Assembly (NCBI GenBank): GCA_037126765.1
Contig: JBBCBC010000022.1
Span: 3,596,001 to 3,660,000, forward strand
Origin: Stenogyne calaminthoides
Taxonomy: Eukaryota; Streptophyta; Magnoliopsida; Lamiales; Lamiaceae
Direction of reading: 5' to 3'
Length of the DNA stretch: 64,000 nt
Shown here piece by piece: positions 35,197 to 47,811 of the stretch (the stretch's first letter is position 1; every line of letters starts with the position of its first letter). Under the pieces are notes generated by a model that was not told the DNA's origin, ran no database searches, and was given only the letters and a program-made list of their open reading frames with translations. Made by a program: the position numbers and the translations under genes.

Positions 35197-35198
35197 CT

Positions 35199-35785
35199 TG
35201 TTGGTCCCGGGGTAAACCAGTCTTACACGTGTATTGGGGGGAATACACGTGTTCAGTGATTTTTTAAACTTTTCACTTAACTGGGATCAGTGGGTCAGGT
35301 TGTCCTGAGAAATAGTCTTGAGAAGCATAAATTGCTCTGAGTTAAAGTCTACAGAGACAATAACACTGAGCGGCTTTCAATAGCTTCAGATTAGCCCAAA
35401 TGATCTGAGGTTTTAAAAACAGAGTCCAAATAAGCTTGGAGTAGATAACTATCTTACTGACTACTCAGGTGAGTTGATCAGTTTGACAACTATCTATACT
35501 AGCTTATCTAGAGTCCAGAATGTGTAGGCCCTAAGTTTATACTCATTTTATCTTGCTGAAAATATTTATCATTTAGTAAATCAGTGGTTAAGGTTGTGAC
35601 CAGTTCAATGCAAATTCAGTGGATTGATTCCAATCGATTATCGAAAACTTCGATAAGCTTTTTGAAAGGAAAATACGCAATGATATAATGCAAGGCAGAA
35701 AGCAAATAACACAACAAATTATAGTGGTTCAGAGACTCAAGCTCCTACGTCCACTCTCTCTAATCCTCAGAGAAATTCCTTAACT

Positions 35786-35833
<48 letters not shown>

Positions 35834-37032
35834 AAGCTTTCAGTCTGAACTCAACAGCTTACAAACTTTCCACTATGAGTTTTTAGGCTGAACTACACTG
35901 CAACTTACTAATTCAACACACACAAGTTTTCAGACTGAACTCAGCAGCTTACTAACTTCTTCTCTAGAGCTTTCAAGCTGAACTCAACTGCAGCTTACTC
36001 ACTCTTTATAACTCCCACTTTCCAACAACTACACACACAAACTACCTAATAATAGGGTTTGGGTTTTTGTTGGTTTCCAACTAAGGTGAGATATCCTTTT
36101 ACAGTAAAACATAAGGTAAAAGGCTAGGATATCTCTAACTAAGCTTTGAATATGCTTAAATCTAGGCTTAGTAAATGAGCTCTCTTCAAAGATGAAACAC
36201 TTGGGAAATTCATAGGGTTTCGAGCGCTTCACAGTATGAACTTGAATACGAATGAGCTCTTGAGTTGCTTGATTTCCCGTAACCTTGCAATGGTGAAGGT
36301 TACTTGTATTTATAATCAACTCACCAAGGTCACTCTTGAAAAATTATCCGTTAGAGGAGATAACATCAAGGGTTTTCTTATTTGATTAGTGATAAACGAC
36401 TATATTAGGGTTTGAACAAGCCCTTGCATGGTTTGGGTAACAAGTAACCAATGCAGCAAATCACCAAGTTTTTGCACTCTGGAACTCAGTACATCTAACA
36501 TCTCAGTGCCACGACGCTTTCTATGTCAGCTAAGTACAGTGTTGTCTCTCTCTAATTGGTTCTTGACTTCAATGAATAGAGACAAACAAAATGACTCTTT
36601 TAGGTCAATCTCTCTAACTAAGACAACCTTAAAAGACACTTAGTTATAGTTCCTTTTGTCTGCAATCAAATATTTGGACAACATTTATTCAAATGTGCAA
36701 GACTTCCTTAGTCAATTTGTCCTCATGTAGATAATCTTCAGGTCAGGTCTTCAGGTTGATCTGAGTCCTCAAGACGATCTTGGATTCAGGTTCATCTGAA
36801 GTCTTCTGAGTCTTCATGTACTTTGGCCATCTTACTGAGTTCCCCCTCCGTGTGTGCCTAACCTACAAACCTCAGAGATATCTGCTGACTATATATTTTG
36901 TAGATATTTCCTGAACTAACTACACTGAAACCTGTATTTTAATCTACCTTATATCATTCTGAACATGTCATACTCAGGGGTTTTGAGATCTAATCAAAAT
37001 ATTTCTTTATATATTAAATTCATCTCCCAACA
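35199..37032 (-). repeat. 5' LTR of the truncated Copia element
   Basis: 1834 bp, tgttggtccc...ctcccaaca on the plus strand. It holds a (CTA)n microsatellite at about 35788-35834 and repeated phrases such as tttcagtctgaactcaacag / ttcagactgaactcagcag / caagctgaactcaactg. Confidence 0.85.
35788..35834. repeat. (CTA)n microsatellite
   Basis: About 15 CTA triplets inside the LTR. Confidence 0.95.
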
Positions 37033-37223
37033 ATATTTTCTTCTTCAAATAAATTCTTCAGACTTTGCTCTCTTTCAATTGCTTTTGAATGAAGGCCTAT
37101 CTTATCTTCCCACTCCACAACACTTAAAAATGACAAAGAATTCTTCTCCCACTCTAACGGTATCAATATTTCAAATACAACATTCTGTTAAAAATAATTA
37201 TACACATGCGTTATATCTTTTAA

Positions 37224-37843
37224 TCAAAAAAAATAAAATTTAAGTATTGTGTTGTATACGAGAGAGAAAAGGCTTAGGCTTACATTTTCATCAAATGTCT
37301 CAGTTTTTTTGTGGTCAGTCAAAACGTTATGCTCTAACTTCTTGAAACTGTCTGATAAGACAAATGAATCCCAAAAGACCATTCTGGGATGACAGTGATC
37401 ATCTACCATTTGAATACAATGCTTCGAATGTCCAACACTGTAGAGCGTATACAAAGTCATTTACATACAAGGGTCGTGGGCTTCCTTTCTTGGCATGTCG
37501 ACCTATTTTTTTCGTTTATTTTTACATTCTTCGGGATGAGACTTCAGTTTAACACATTGTCACGCAAATCATCAACCAACATTTCAAAAGCCAGTCTGCC
37601 CCAAGGAAATTGGTTGAATTGTTGAAGATCATCTACAATATGGAAGTATTGAATGTCAATTTTATAATTCCTCTTTTGTTTGACAAAAAACAACCCGTAC
37701 ACGATCAACAATAATGCCAACTTCAAACTATCTTCCAACTCTCCATCAGAATTGACAAAGGCATCCTTTAGATCATTCAATTCAACCCCTTTTTTCCCTT
37801 GTTTGAATAATTTATTGTACAACTCATAACTTGACACTTTCTA
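37224..37843 (-). pseudogene. DUF1985-type N-terminal part of the MULE Ulp1 gene
   Basis: After a splice acceptor at 37844 the frame reads KVSSYELYNKLF...LKLALLLIVYGLFFVKQKR, IVDDLQQFNQFPWGRLAFEML and DDLRDNVLN (to 37544), the conserved YGLFF/V-x-D-D-L/FPWGRLAFE pattern of DUF1985 domains. Frameshifted sequence continues as LYVNDFVYAL and CWTFEALYSNG (to about 37400). DUF1985 stands N-terminal to Ulp1 protease domains in plant MULE proteins. Upstream exons are not recognised in 37850-38388. A Copia element separates it from its catalytic half. Confidence 0.75.
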
Positions 37844-37849
37844 GGTTTA

Positions 37850-38388
37850 TTAAGTTAAGGTCTGATACTGCATTCATTTTGCCATCAAACAGTTCTACTT
37901 CTGAGATAAATGCCATATCTAAACACAATATTCTGCAAATTCCAAACTATGGAACTATGTATTGGAATATTAACAAAAAAAATTCAAAGGGGAAAATCAA
38001 TTGTCTGATATCTAAACGATAAACTAGGATCCACTTAACAACTACAACTAAATGTAGCTTAATTGAACAATGAAATTATTAGTATATTAGTAACAACATG
38101 CAACATTACAGCCAACAACACATCTTATAATAATCATCAAACAAATTTATAATAAGCATCAAATAGGAAAAAATCAACCAAAATCCAAGGTCATTATCAA
38201 ATTTTCCAAAAACAGATAAATCCACCTAATTTCCATAAATTAAACAATGAAATCAGTACTCTTTTCCTATTGATTTAATGCCCAACAAATATTTTCGTAA
38301 CAATTATAAATCAACACAAATTCCATCAAAATAGAAAAATTGAGTCAAAACAATAACACTTACCTTGAATGACAGATGAATTCTGGTT
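37850..38388. other. MULE interior, no recognisable exon
   Basis: AT-rich sequence, presumably intron or decayed 5' exons of the Ulp1 gene, up to the insertion site of the Sirevirus-like element. Confidence 0.5.
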
Positions 38389-38725
38389 TGTAGGTCCCGA
38401 ACGGGTTTTGTGAGGGTGGAAGTCTAGAGGGGAGGGGTGAATAGACTTCTTAAAACTTTTCGTGCTGATCAGGTGTGAATTGCAGATTACCCGATCAGAG
38501 TGCTAGTGTATCAGTTTAGACTGATGTTCAATCTTACTGAGTGCCTGAGGGCAGATTAGTTTGATATCTGTCAGTTTAACTGAATGGTGCGGAAGCTTGT
38601 TTTTACCCGTGTGAAAAACCAGTTTTATCAATCAAATTCTTAAGTCAGTTTTCAACCAGTTGACTAAGGTGTCAATCTGATCAGATCAGTTGCTTGATGC
38701 AGACTGAGCTTAACTTAGAATAATG

Positions 38726-40468
38726 TGTAGGTCCCGATTTGAAAACCTATTTTGCGCGTGCGGAAGCAAACATTTCAAAGCGATGCATATAAAACAGGGG
38801 TGAGGGCAGAATGATTCCAATTTTTGCGTTTTTAAGCTCATGTGTGTTATTTTGCTTATAATAGAATGCATATGACAAGTATAAACATAAAGCAGTAAAG
38901 AACACACGATTTTATAGTGGTTCGGAGTCCAACTCCTACATCCACTCTTCCCTATCATCAGGGGCACCTACTAAACCAACTGGACTTAGTTTAATGTGTT
39001 AGTCCAACACCCAACAGATGTTTACCGAGTTCACACTCAAACGGGACTTATCACCCTCACGGGATTGCCTATAGATGTTTACCGAGTTCACACTCACCTA
39101 CAAACTTAACCGACTCTTGGGTTTGGGTATAAGATTGTTTGGTTTCCAGCTAGGTTGAGATTTTCTCTTACATTTGTTTAGCCTCAATGCTAAGGTTGGG
39201 AAAATCTCTCTAAGCTTAGGATATGGCATTTGTGCTTAGATCTAGGGTAGAACACTTTTGGATATATACATGTATTTCTTTCTCTGTGTTCTATGGTGGA
39301 AATGCTAGATGATTTGGCTCTGTAGCTTCAATGGTGTTTTCACACTCTTCCACACACTTCCACACTTAATAATGAAGGAAGAACTTGTATTTATAGTGTG
39401 GATTTGAATGTTACCGTTGGAAGGAGTCACATTCAAATCCATACTATTCTGTAGCTTTTTGCAGCTTTTCCAGGATGGTTGTCTTCCTCTCATTGGTCCA
39501 CGTCAATTTGAATCGCGGTTATATTCCTCGATTCCTTGCCTTGGAATCATTCAGATTCTCTCGAGTCTCGGTGTCTTGAGAGACATCTTTGAGTCTTGAT
39601 TCTCATCGAGCCTTGAGATCTGGCGAGCCCCGAGTGCATGCGAGCCTTGGTGTCATGTCGAGCTTGAGGTTCTTGATTGGCGAGACTTCTCTTGGCCGGA
39701 CCTTATGCGTCGGGCATCTTGACACTCGGGCTAAGCGAGTTGGCTCTTGACTTCCGGACATCGACCCTCGAGTCACTAGCTTTTCAGTGGGCCGATCATC
39801 GATAGCATTCGATTCTCGATGAACATGACGAGATGACTTCTCTTACGATCTGGTATCGATTTACGGTTTTACGATATCGATTTCTTCTCTCTGATCGATC
39901 GGCTCATGATCGATCGGTATAGCTATCAGTCAAGATATCGGTTTATCTGCATCGGACTAGTACATCGAGTTAGCATATTAGGTTAGCATATCGGTTTTAG
40001 CACATCGATCTCAATCACGTCGATCTTGATCATCCGCTTATCTTCATATCGATCTCGATCACGTCGATCTCGATCGGTCTCATCCGCTCCTCTTCCGATC
40101 GCAACCTTCTCTTTTGATCTTACGGTCGGTTTCTTTACGATCACTTATGCGCTCTTCCGATCACCGGATCGGCTAAATGCATCTCTTCCGATCATCGATC
40201 AGTCATCCGGTCATCGATTGTCCGATCGGTGGCTTAGCTTTTCTTCTCTTCTGATTTTGCTCAGCTCATCAGTTAACTCTGGAACTCATCTGATCTCGAT
40301 CAATCTCGTCTACAGCCTCGTCTGATCTCGATCATCTACGTCTGATTTCGCCAGTTCCCCCTCAATTTGTTCTGTCGTTCCCCCTCAACTTGTTATCTGT
40401 AAATTAGCTTGAATAACACAAGTTGATAATGTTTTGGCATAATTCATCAAAACTAAAATATCCCAACA
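38726..40468 (-). mobile_element. Solo LTR nested inside an LTR
   Basis: 1743 bp from tgtaggtcccgatttg to tatcccaaca, present in only one LTR of the host element; the other runs uninterrupted through cttagaatatgtatg. Flanks taatg and atatg resemble a 5-bp duplication with one indel. It starts like the host LTR (tgtaggtcccga) but the body differs, so it is a related family. About 39600-40340 is crowded with gatc/cgatc words. Confidence 0.85.
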
Positions 40469-40615
40469 ATATGTATGTTGTTTTAAACTCAGTTGTGTGA
40501 CTTTTGTAAAGCAATAAGAAAGCAAGTAAATGCACACAAGACTTTTTATAGTGGTTCAGACGAAACCCATCCTACGTCCACTCTTCCCTTAACACAGGGG
40601 AACCTTAACCTACTT

Positions 40616-40890
40616 TAACCTGCGGGACTTATATCCTTTTCAGGATGACCGAGATGTTTACCGAGTTCTCACTCATACAAACTTAACCTGCGGGACTTAT
40701 ATCATTTTCAGGATGGCCGAGATGTTTATCGAGTTCCCACTCAAGCTTAACCTACAGGACTTATATCCTTCAAAAGGATAGCCGAGATGTTTATCGAGTT
40801 CCCACTCTACAAACGTAACCTGCGGGACTTATATCCTTCAAAAAGGATAGCCGAGATGTTTATTGAGTTCTCACTCTACAGACTTAACCT
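40616..40890. repeat. Four-copy tandem repeat in LTR, 63-69 bp
   Basis: Units begin taacctgcgggacttat at 40616, 40684, 40747 and 40816 and share gagatgttta and gagttc. The same array is at about 54349-54622 in the partner LTR. Confidence 0.88.
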
Positions 40891-41979
40891 AACTTGCGTT
40901 TGGGTAAAGAATGTTTGAGGGTTCCAACTGGAAATCTATCCTGGTGCTTTAGGTAGCCAAAATGCTAGTGGATAGGATTTCTTGCTAAGAACTAATGGGA
41001 TGAACACTCTAAGAATAATCTTCAAATGTAGTGTTCTTTGAGCAGAGATTTTGCTGTAGCTTTAGCTTCTTTTGTGGTGTCTCCGTGTTTGTTCTTTGCT
41101 TGTTCTCACTTGTTGGTCCTTGTCTTGAAAGTGAAGATCAATCCCATTTTATAGACCTCGAAATCAAAGAGCCGTTGGAGAGCAATTTGAATTTTGGGCT
41201 ATATTAGGTAGGTTGTAGGATATGATTGTGACGTACTCCGATTATCGGCGTGGCCGTAGGCATGATTAGCGCCGTTTTTATCCGCAGCGTCGGATCCCTC
41301 AATGTCAGCTCTTTTTGTGCACATGTCATTTTTTCCTTGGCTTCGCGAGGCGGCACTTCAGAATTTTGTCCGTTAGACGATTGATATTCCTTTTGTAGAA
41401 GATTCGTCTTGTCTGGTGTATCTTTTTGATTGTGACGGTGTGGTGACTTAATCGTAATGGCGATCGGTCTACCTTGTTTGAGTCTTGGATGCACATTGTC
41501 TTAGCTCAATATCGCAGACTCATTTGAATGTAGGTCTTGTGTCTTTTGATCTTGAGTGTCTCACGAGCCTCGGTGTCTTGGTCATCCGAAGTCTTGAGGT
41601 TTATTCTTGAGTCTTGAGTTAATCTGAGTCTTGAGTTCATCCGAGTCTTGAGCTTAAATGAGTCTTGAGTTCATCCGAGTCTTGAGTTCATCTGAGTCTT
41701 CAGTGTCTTCTTGTCTTCACCTGATCTTCTGACTTCTTGTCTTCTGAATTGTGCTTAGTCTTTTGATCATCTGACCTTATCTGGGTCATCTGATACTTCG
41801 ACCTGACCTATACATATTGAGTTCCCCCTCAATATGTGACCTATCTTTACATCACCTATCTATACATTTTCGGTGGTCATCTTAATCGATTCTAAGTCAT
41901 CGATCACCTAACAGTCCGTTGGTCCTATTACAACCTGTTTTGGAACTTCCATCAAAACTAAATTACAGATTTCCCAACA

Positions 41980-41995
41980 ATTTCCCCCTTTTTGA
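41980..41995 (-). promoter_or_regulatory. Polypurine tract of the Sirevirus-like element
   Basis: The minus strand reads atcaaaaagggggaaat directly before the 3' LTR start TGTTGGG. Confidence 0.88.
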
Positions 41996-42009
41996 TGGAA
42001 CCAAAACAC

Positions 42010-45000
42010 TTAATCACACTTAATCAGAAAAAAAGATACCATGAATGGAAATGTAGATAATGCAAACAGTACATACCTCAGAAGACAATGAGGTGTTGTC
42101 TTAGAATCAGTGAGATGGATAATTTCATTCAGATAGGTGTGTGCATTGTAGTATACATGAAAAACGTACCTATCATCTGATTCCAAGTTGTCTTTATCAG
42201 GTGTACTTGAACATTTGCAGCTCTTTGGGGATTCCAAACATCCTGTACATCCTTTGCATAAGTTTGTCCAGCTCTTCTTTTCTATGGATTCCTCCCTTTT
42301 CAGCAAGTCCATAGTAGATGTTCTTGAATTTAACAGGATCTAGCTTGTTGTCTGGACGCAAAGGTGGAAGGAGTGGTTCAAAGGGTGGAGCTTCTGGTAT
42401 TAGTGACATGATCTTACCTTCTTTCATCCTTTATGCGGTAGAAGTGCGGATACTTTGTTTCTAACCGATTCCGAATTCATCATCATTTTCGATCGATCTT
42501 GATGAATTGGAATCTTCTCCGAGGATGTAGGCGTCACATAACCATTCTCCTCGATCTGGTCCCATTCAGGCGAGATCTTTGCCGTCTGTGAAGGATGCCT
42601 TTAACAGTCTTGGGAAGAGCATTCTTTCTCCCAAGCAATCTCTCTGCTGCTGCAGACCGTTCTTCCTCTTCCTTCCGGATGTAGCGATGTTCGGGTTCCT
42701 TAGCCTCTGCTAACTACGCTTCTTGATTGTGGCCTCTCTTATTCTCTGTCTTATGCGCTCTTGAACTTGTTAAGAGTCATCCCGCTTTGGTGGAGAATAG
42801 TTGGCCTTATCTCGATCTTTCCGCCGTTGCTTTCATCATCTTCCCTTTGCCTTTCTTCCTCCTCAGAGTCTGCTCAGGTTCATCTTGTTCGTCTTCTTCA
42901 GCTAATTTCTTAGCGAGTTCAAGGCTCTTGGCACGATCATCGATTTCCATTCTTTTACGAAGCGAGCGAAGAAAAGTCTTCAATCTTATCGACTCGACGG
43001 TAACCTCTGAAGGAGCACTTTTACGCTTTCGGTGATCTCTTTCTTTGTGTTGCTCCATAGTTTCTTTCATTTAAAGAACGAGATCGATAGATGGAGTGGT
43101 AGCAAGTCGATCTGATGGTTTTTGGTAGTGATGAAAAGGTTACCAACTGTGTCTGAGTCTGTTTTTCTTCCTTCTCTTTATTCTCTTTTCCTTCCCCCTT
43201 TTTGGTTGCATCAAAGAGGTTGGACATCTTGCGGTTCAGAGCAGTTAATTGCCGTGAGATCTCCTCTCTGAGTTCCTCGACAACAAGAGGAGTGATCTGA
43301 ACGGTGGCAGAAGGTGCAGGTGTGTAGAAGCGTCTGAGAGCAGTTTCGATTTCCTGTCTTGCTCGTTCTGTAGAAGCTAGAAAATGTTTCCAACCCATAT
43401 CCAAGTGGTTGTTGGTCTTGTCCAAGGATGCCCAGACACTCTCCAAAAGTACCTGTGTCTGATTGAGCATCTCTGTCTGAACTGAGAGTTTGTCAGACTG
43501 GAGTTTGAGCTTCTCAGCAAGAGGATATACTAGTTGCATTACTTCAGCAAGGATGGCATTGTGCATCCCAACTGTGTGACTTCGTTCCTTGTCAACTAGT
43601 TTTGCTTGCTCATCTTCAAATCGCTTCATCAGATCTGCTGTGAGCACTGCGAATTTGTCTTCAAATCTGACCTTGATCCCATCCTCAATCGTCCCGAGTA
43701 TGATGATCTCTAGGTATCGAGCTCGTTGTAGCGATCTGTTCAGATGTTGAAGCCTTGCCAAGTCGGGTCTCATCTGCAGCACCCATTCTTGGTTCATTGG
43801 CAGCTCCCTCATGATCTGTAGGAGGTTGAACGGTTTCCTCCCTGTTATCAGCAATACCGAACCTTTCGTGAATCAACCATCTGATATCATCATCAGATGC
43901 CAATTCAACAACACTTTTAATCCCTGCATTGTTTAGACATTTCAACTCCAAGTCTACAAAGAAATCTGATCCCAGAGTTGTCATTAGAATCAGAAATTCT
44001 TCAATGCTCTTTAGTCTGATATCCCTCCAGAACACTATCTCTTCTATCTGTAGCTGGATGCCAGGATGTTGATCCAATTCAGGGCACAGATCCAGCAGAT
44101 ACTCTTTGATCTATTGTTTCATTATCCTTATGATGGGGCTCTCTGGAGCAGGTGAAGCAAGCACGGTTCTGGTGTTGAAGGGATTATGAGAGATGAACAC
44201 TTGCTCGTCGGATCTCTCAGGTTCTTGAGACTTGATTGGGGATTGGGATGTTTGTAGTTCAACTTCGTTTTCAGCGTTTTGAGGGTGTTCAATTTCCTGA
44301 ACGGGTTCATTGATTGGTGGTGTGGGAGATGTTGTTCTGATAGGAGAGGGTGAGGGTGAGAAGGTTTTGTGGGGAGAGGATGGTGGTGATGATTTTTGAG
44401 GAGAGGGTGATGGTGATTTGGAAGTGAGCGTTGACGATCTTGCTCTCTGGAAGATCTTGGTGAGAGGCAGAGAATCAGATGGTGACTCTTCCTCAGGTTG
44501 CTCCACTTCTGTCCCTCTGACAGATTTCTCTCCTTCTGCTTCGATCATCTGCTCTTCCCTTACTTCTCTGATAGTTGGCTCAGAGCGGACTGCAATCTCT
44601 TCGTCTGATCTTACTTGCATCAGATCCTCTGTTCTGCTGGCTTGCTGGGCAGAACTTGGAGCAGTTTTCAGAGGAGATGAGACTCTCTTCTGACGTTTAC
44701 GCTGAGCATCTGGTTTCTTGGCCAGATCCTTCCTCTTCATCCTCTTCTCTGGAGTGGCCTTTTCCTGCACTTCAGACGATGCAGTTGCCTTATCTTTTCC
44801 TTTCTTTTCTCCCTTGGGTTTGGGCACATAAGGAGTCGGATCCTCATCAGCTTGTCCAGGTAGGGACTCATCTTTGCCAGTATGGCCTTGTGCTTTGCTT
44901 GGTAAATCTTCGCTCCATTCTCGTTCCATTCATAATTCTTTGGCAGCTTATCTGACAGAATGATAGAGATTTTGTGTACGAATGAGCATTTGGAAGATAA

Positions 45001-45651
45001 GCACACTTCATTGCTCTAGGTCAGCTCGAACTTCCCAGAGTCTTTTCTCAGTCTTGCTTTGACCATACCCAACCAATCGATATCTGAAGCCTTCTTGATT
45101 ATTGCAGCCATGATACTTATCTTGTACGTAGTGACCGCATCAAGGCTGTATGTTGAGCACATGATCACCTTCTGAACGATTTCAAGAAGAAGGCGATACT
45201 TTCTCTTCAGGTAGGAGGCTTTGACGTTCTTCGTGTTCTCCTTATTTGCTGGTCTCAATAGCTCGGCTTCAAGAAATTTCTTTTCTCCTACAGCAGTCGT
45301 GTAGGTCTCTGGTTTGATGCTTCCTCGAGTTAGGCCAAATATCCTCTGTAGATCGTCATTCGACACTCGAACTTCCATTCCGCCAACGGAAGAAATCAGG
45401 TCAGCATCATTGTCTTCATCCCTCTGCAGATTGTAGAGAAACTCCAGGGCTTCATGGGTGTGAACGATGTTCTGATGAGTAGAGCAATATCGTTCCAGTC
45501 CACACGCTCGTAAGCACTCTAGAATTTCCAGTGATTCAGGATCTGAGGTGATGGTGAAGACTATGTACTTTTCATCAATGATGTCTTTCTTCATCGATGC
45601 AAAGTTGCAGTACTTTTTCCCTTGGCCCGGTCGTGAAATAAGATGTGCCAT
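42010..45651 (-). pseudogene. Sirevirus-type extra ORF region (env-like position), broken
   Basis: Downstream of pol. The first frame (45651-45016) reads MAHLISRPGQGKKYC... with VRVSNDDLQRIFGLTRG and IVQKVIMCSTYSLDAVTTYK, resembling the 'putative plant transposon protein' domain of retroelement third ORFs. A frameshift leads to a low-complexity Ser/Pro/Glu/Lys frame (44929-44111), then a helical, coiled-coil-like stretch (44077-43021) and short C-terminal frames (43070-42807, 42427-42010). I see no convincing transmembrane anchor or signal peptide, so env-like refers to position only. Frameshifts break it at least five times. Confidence 0.7.
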
Positions 45652-46720
45652 TTCTGTACGATATGCAAATTGATGTTTAGTTTGAGTAAGATATTTATAT
45701 AAATTCAGTCAAACTAGCAATCTTAACATTAATTTAGCAAATAAGTGTTTAGATCTAATAAAAATTTACAGAATCACAACTTGTAAACCTAGGTACCATA
45801 GAGAAATTGAGATCATGCAATTAATTAAAACAAGAAATTACCAGTAATTGATTCGAAAGATTTAGAAATCGGAAGAGTAGAATCAAATGATTTCGAAGGT
45901 AATTCTCTGAAGATTTTAAAAAATATGATCTTTTAAGAGCTTTGAGAAGACGAAGTAGTGGAAAGCGGTTTTCTGAGAAAGATTTGGATTTTATAGAATA
46001 CGAGGGAAAAACCTTTTTGCACAACTTTCCAAAGTACTCAAGTATCCATGTTTTGAAATCAGTGGCTGAGATTAGTCGGCCAAAAAGTATTTTGATCGCA
46101 CGGTTGAGAAAAGTAGTCTTCTCATTTTCCGGACTCGAAAAATCACAATAAAACGTTTTGAAAACATTTTCCTAAGTCCGCATTAAAAGCTTTGCAGAGC
46201 ATGCGTCATGAATAGTGTAAAAAAAATCAATTAAATTAAATAACACATATAAGGTATTCAAAAAGAGATAAATAAGATAGTGTATCTGACTGATTGATAT
46301 TGTAATCAATCAGTTACCACGGTGATCTGGTCTGGTACTTTGTTGACTTATCTGATGGTTGCCTTATGCATTTCCCAACAATATCTCACTTATCTGATCA
46401 GATTCTTGCTTGAAACACTTCGCTACTTATCTGATCCTCTTATCTGATACTCTTTATCCTTCAGTCTTCTTCTAATCAACCCGCATTAACTAAAGTCAAC
46501 TCCCGCCAAAACTTTTACTTTGGGGAGTCCAAAAGTCGCCTCGATTCCCAAATCGGCGCGATTTGACATTCCGTAATAATGGCATAGATACGCTGTGATT
46601 TAATCACACCGTTAACTCATCCAACCATTAGCCGTGTGTTCCTAACACGTTGTCGATGCAAATTTCTCTTAAGATCTTCTGAGACGATAAAATTTGCATT
46701 TATACCCCTAATTTCCTTCT

Positions 46721-47500
46721 ATAAATAACCTGGGGTGTTAGGCAAACAACACAACATAAACCATTTCATCTTCTTTAGCATATCCTTCATGCTTTTCCGA
46801 TGAGTTCCTTATTTCCGGTGGGAACCTTTAGCCTTTTTCCAATGAATTCAGCTTCTCAAATCAACCCTGTGTGTTCCTTCACACTGCTTTCGTCGTCATC
46901 TAAGATTTCACATATGATCAATGCTAATCTTCTTTACCACCGTGGAGGCAGATCTGCTAAGGTAAATGAGAAGGCACTTCTCCTAACCGTATGCACCTTG
47001 TGCGCCTATCGAGATGACGGAATTAACATCAACAGACTTAGTCTAAAATCAAAACATGGGTTTGATATACAAAATAGTGTATCAAACTCAATATTTGCAT
47101 GAGACACTCATGGCCATATGGTCTTTGTGACCAAACCGTGGGTACCTTGTGTCCCATTTAACAATTTGGAAAGCCCATTGATTTTTAGGTCTAAGGGCTC
47201 CTAACTTAAAGATCCTTCAAGGCTCACTCTCGTTTCCTCACTCCAAGATTCTAAGAGCGGCTTCCAGATTCTAGAAGCTTCTCTCTGTGCCTCGGGTCGG
47301 AGAGTCCGAGAGCATCATCTCTTAAAATCTCTCTCTCTCCTTCCCTGCCTAGGGTTGTCTTAGGGCTGATGGTTTATGTATTGACCTCCGGGTCTTCTTG
47401 TACTTGTAATACCACTTGAAGATAACTTGTAGCATTTGTAGCTTGTGATATCACTTGTAACTTGTAAATCTGACTTCGGGTCTTTATCAATGAAAAACTT
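46721..47500 (+). other. Possible antisense transcription unit
   Basis: Between pol and the extra ORF, but on the opposite strand, ctataaataacc (about 46721) looks like a TATA box, followed by an A/C-rich leader, a 100-codon open frame at 46800-47102 (MSSLFPVGTFSLFPMNSASQ) and a 3' part with gggtctttatcaatgaaaa at about 47480, like a polyadenylation region. I recognise no domain. It could be an antisense unit of the element, an inserted LTR-like sequence, or chance. Confidence 0.35.
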
Positions 47501-47811
47501 TGTTATTCCATTGTTGTGTTGTTTCTTCTGACTTATGCGATCTGTAGCTTTAACTTGACTTGCTTGTTGACTGCAGCTTTAATCGACTTATAAAGTAATC
47601 TTCCAATCTGATCAGTTCGCCCTTAATCTGATAGATCTTGAATCGCCCTTGTATGAACTTGGATCGGCTACTTATCGACTTTTCGACGCTTTCCTTATCT
47701 CGAACCCGGATCGGCTCCTCGTTTGGTCATCGATCGGTTGAGATTCCTAACTCGGTGATTCCACTTAACCTTTGGTTAGTCTTTTAACCATCCGGTTCGG
47801 AGATCGATCCT

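Larger units (their letters stand above)
30836..37032 (-). mobile_element. Truncated Sirevirus-like Copia element
   Basis: Leftward element with a 5' LTR (35199-37032), primer site (35185-35196), gag (35074-33671), protease and integrase, but sequence stops about 30836 just after the integrase C-terminus. RT, RNase H, polypurine tract and 3' LTR are missing, and Ulp1 intron sequence follows at once. On the intact side the flank is atatt (37033-37037); its partner is lost with the deletion. gag and linker styles resemble the larger element at 38.4-55.7 kb, so both are Sirevirus-like. Confidence 0.85.
38389..41979 (-). repeat. 3' LTR of the Sirevirus-like element, interrupted
   Basis: Starts tgtaggtcccgaacggg and ends ttcccaaca. 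Without the solo LTR at 38726-40468 it is about 1.84 kb. It contains a four-copy tandem repeat (40616-40890) and a run of gagtcttgagttcatc repeats (about 41600-41705) that is shorter in the partner LTR. Confidence 0.9.

Noticed and set aside
35788..35834. CRISPR-like or regulatory array at the CTA run
   Set aside because: A plain trinucleotide microsatellite without spacers; no CRISPR is expected in plant DNA and none was seen.
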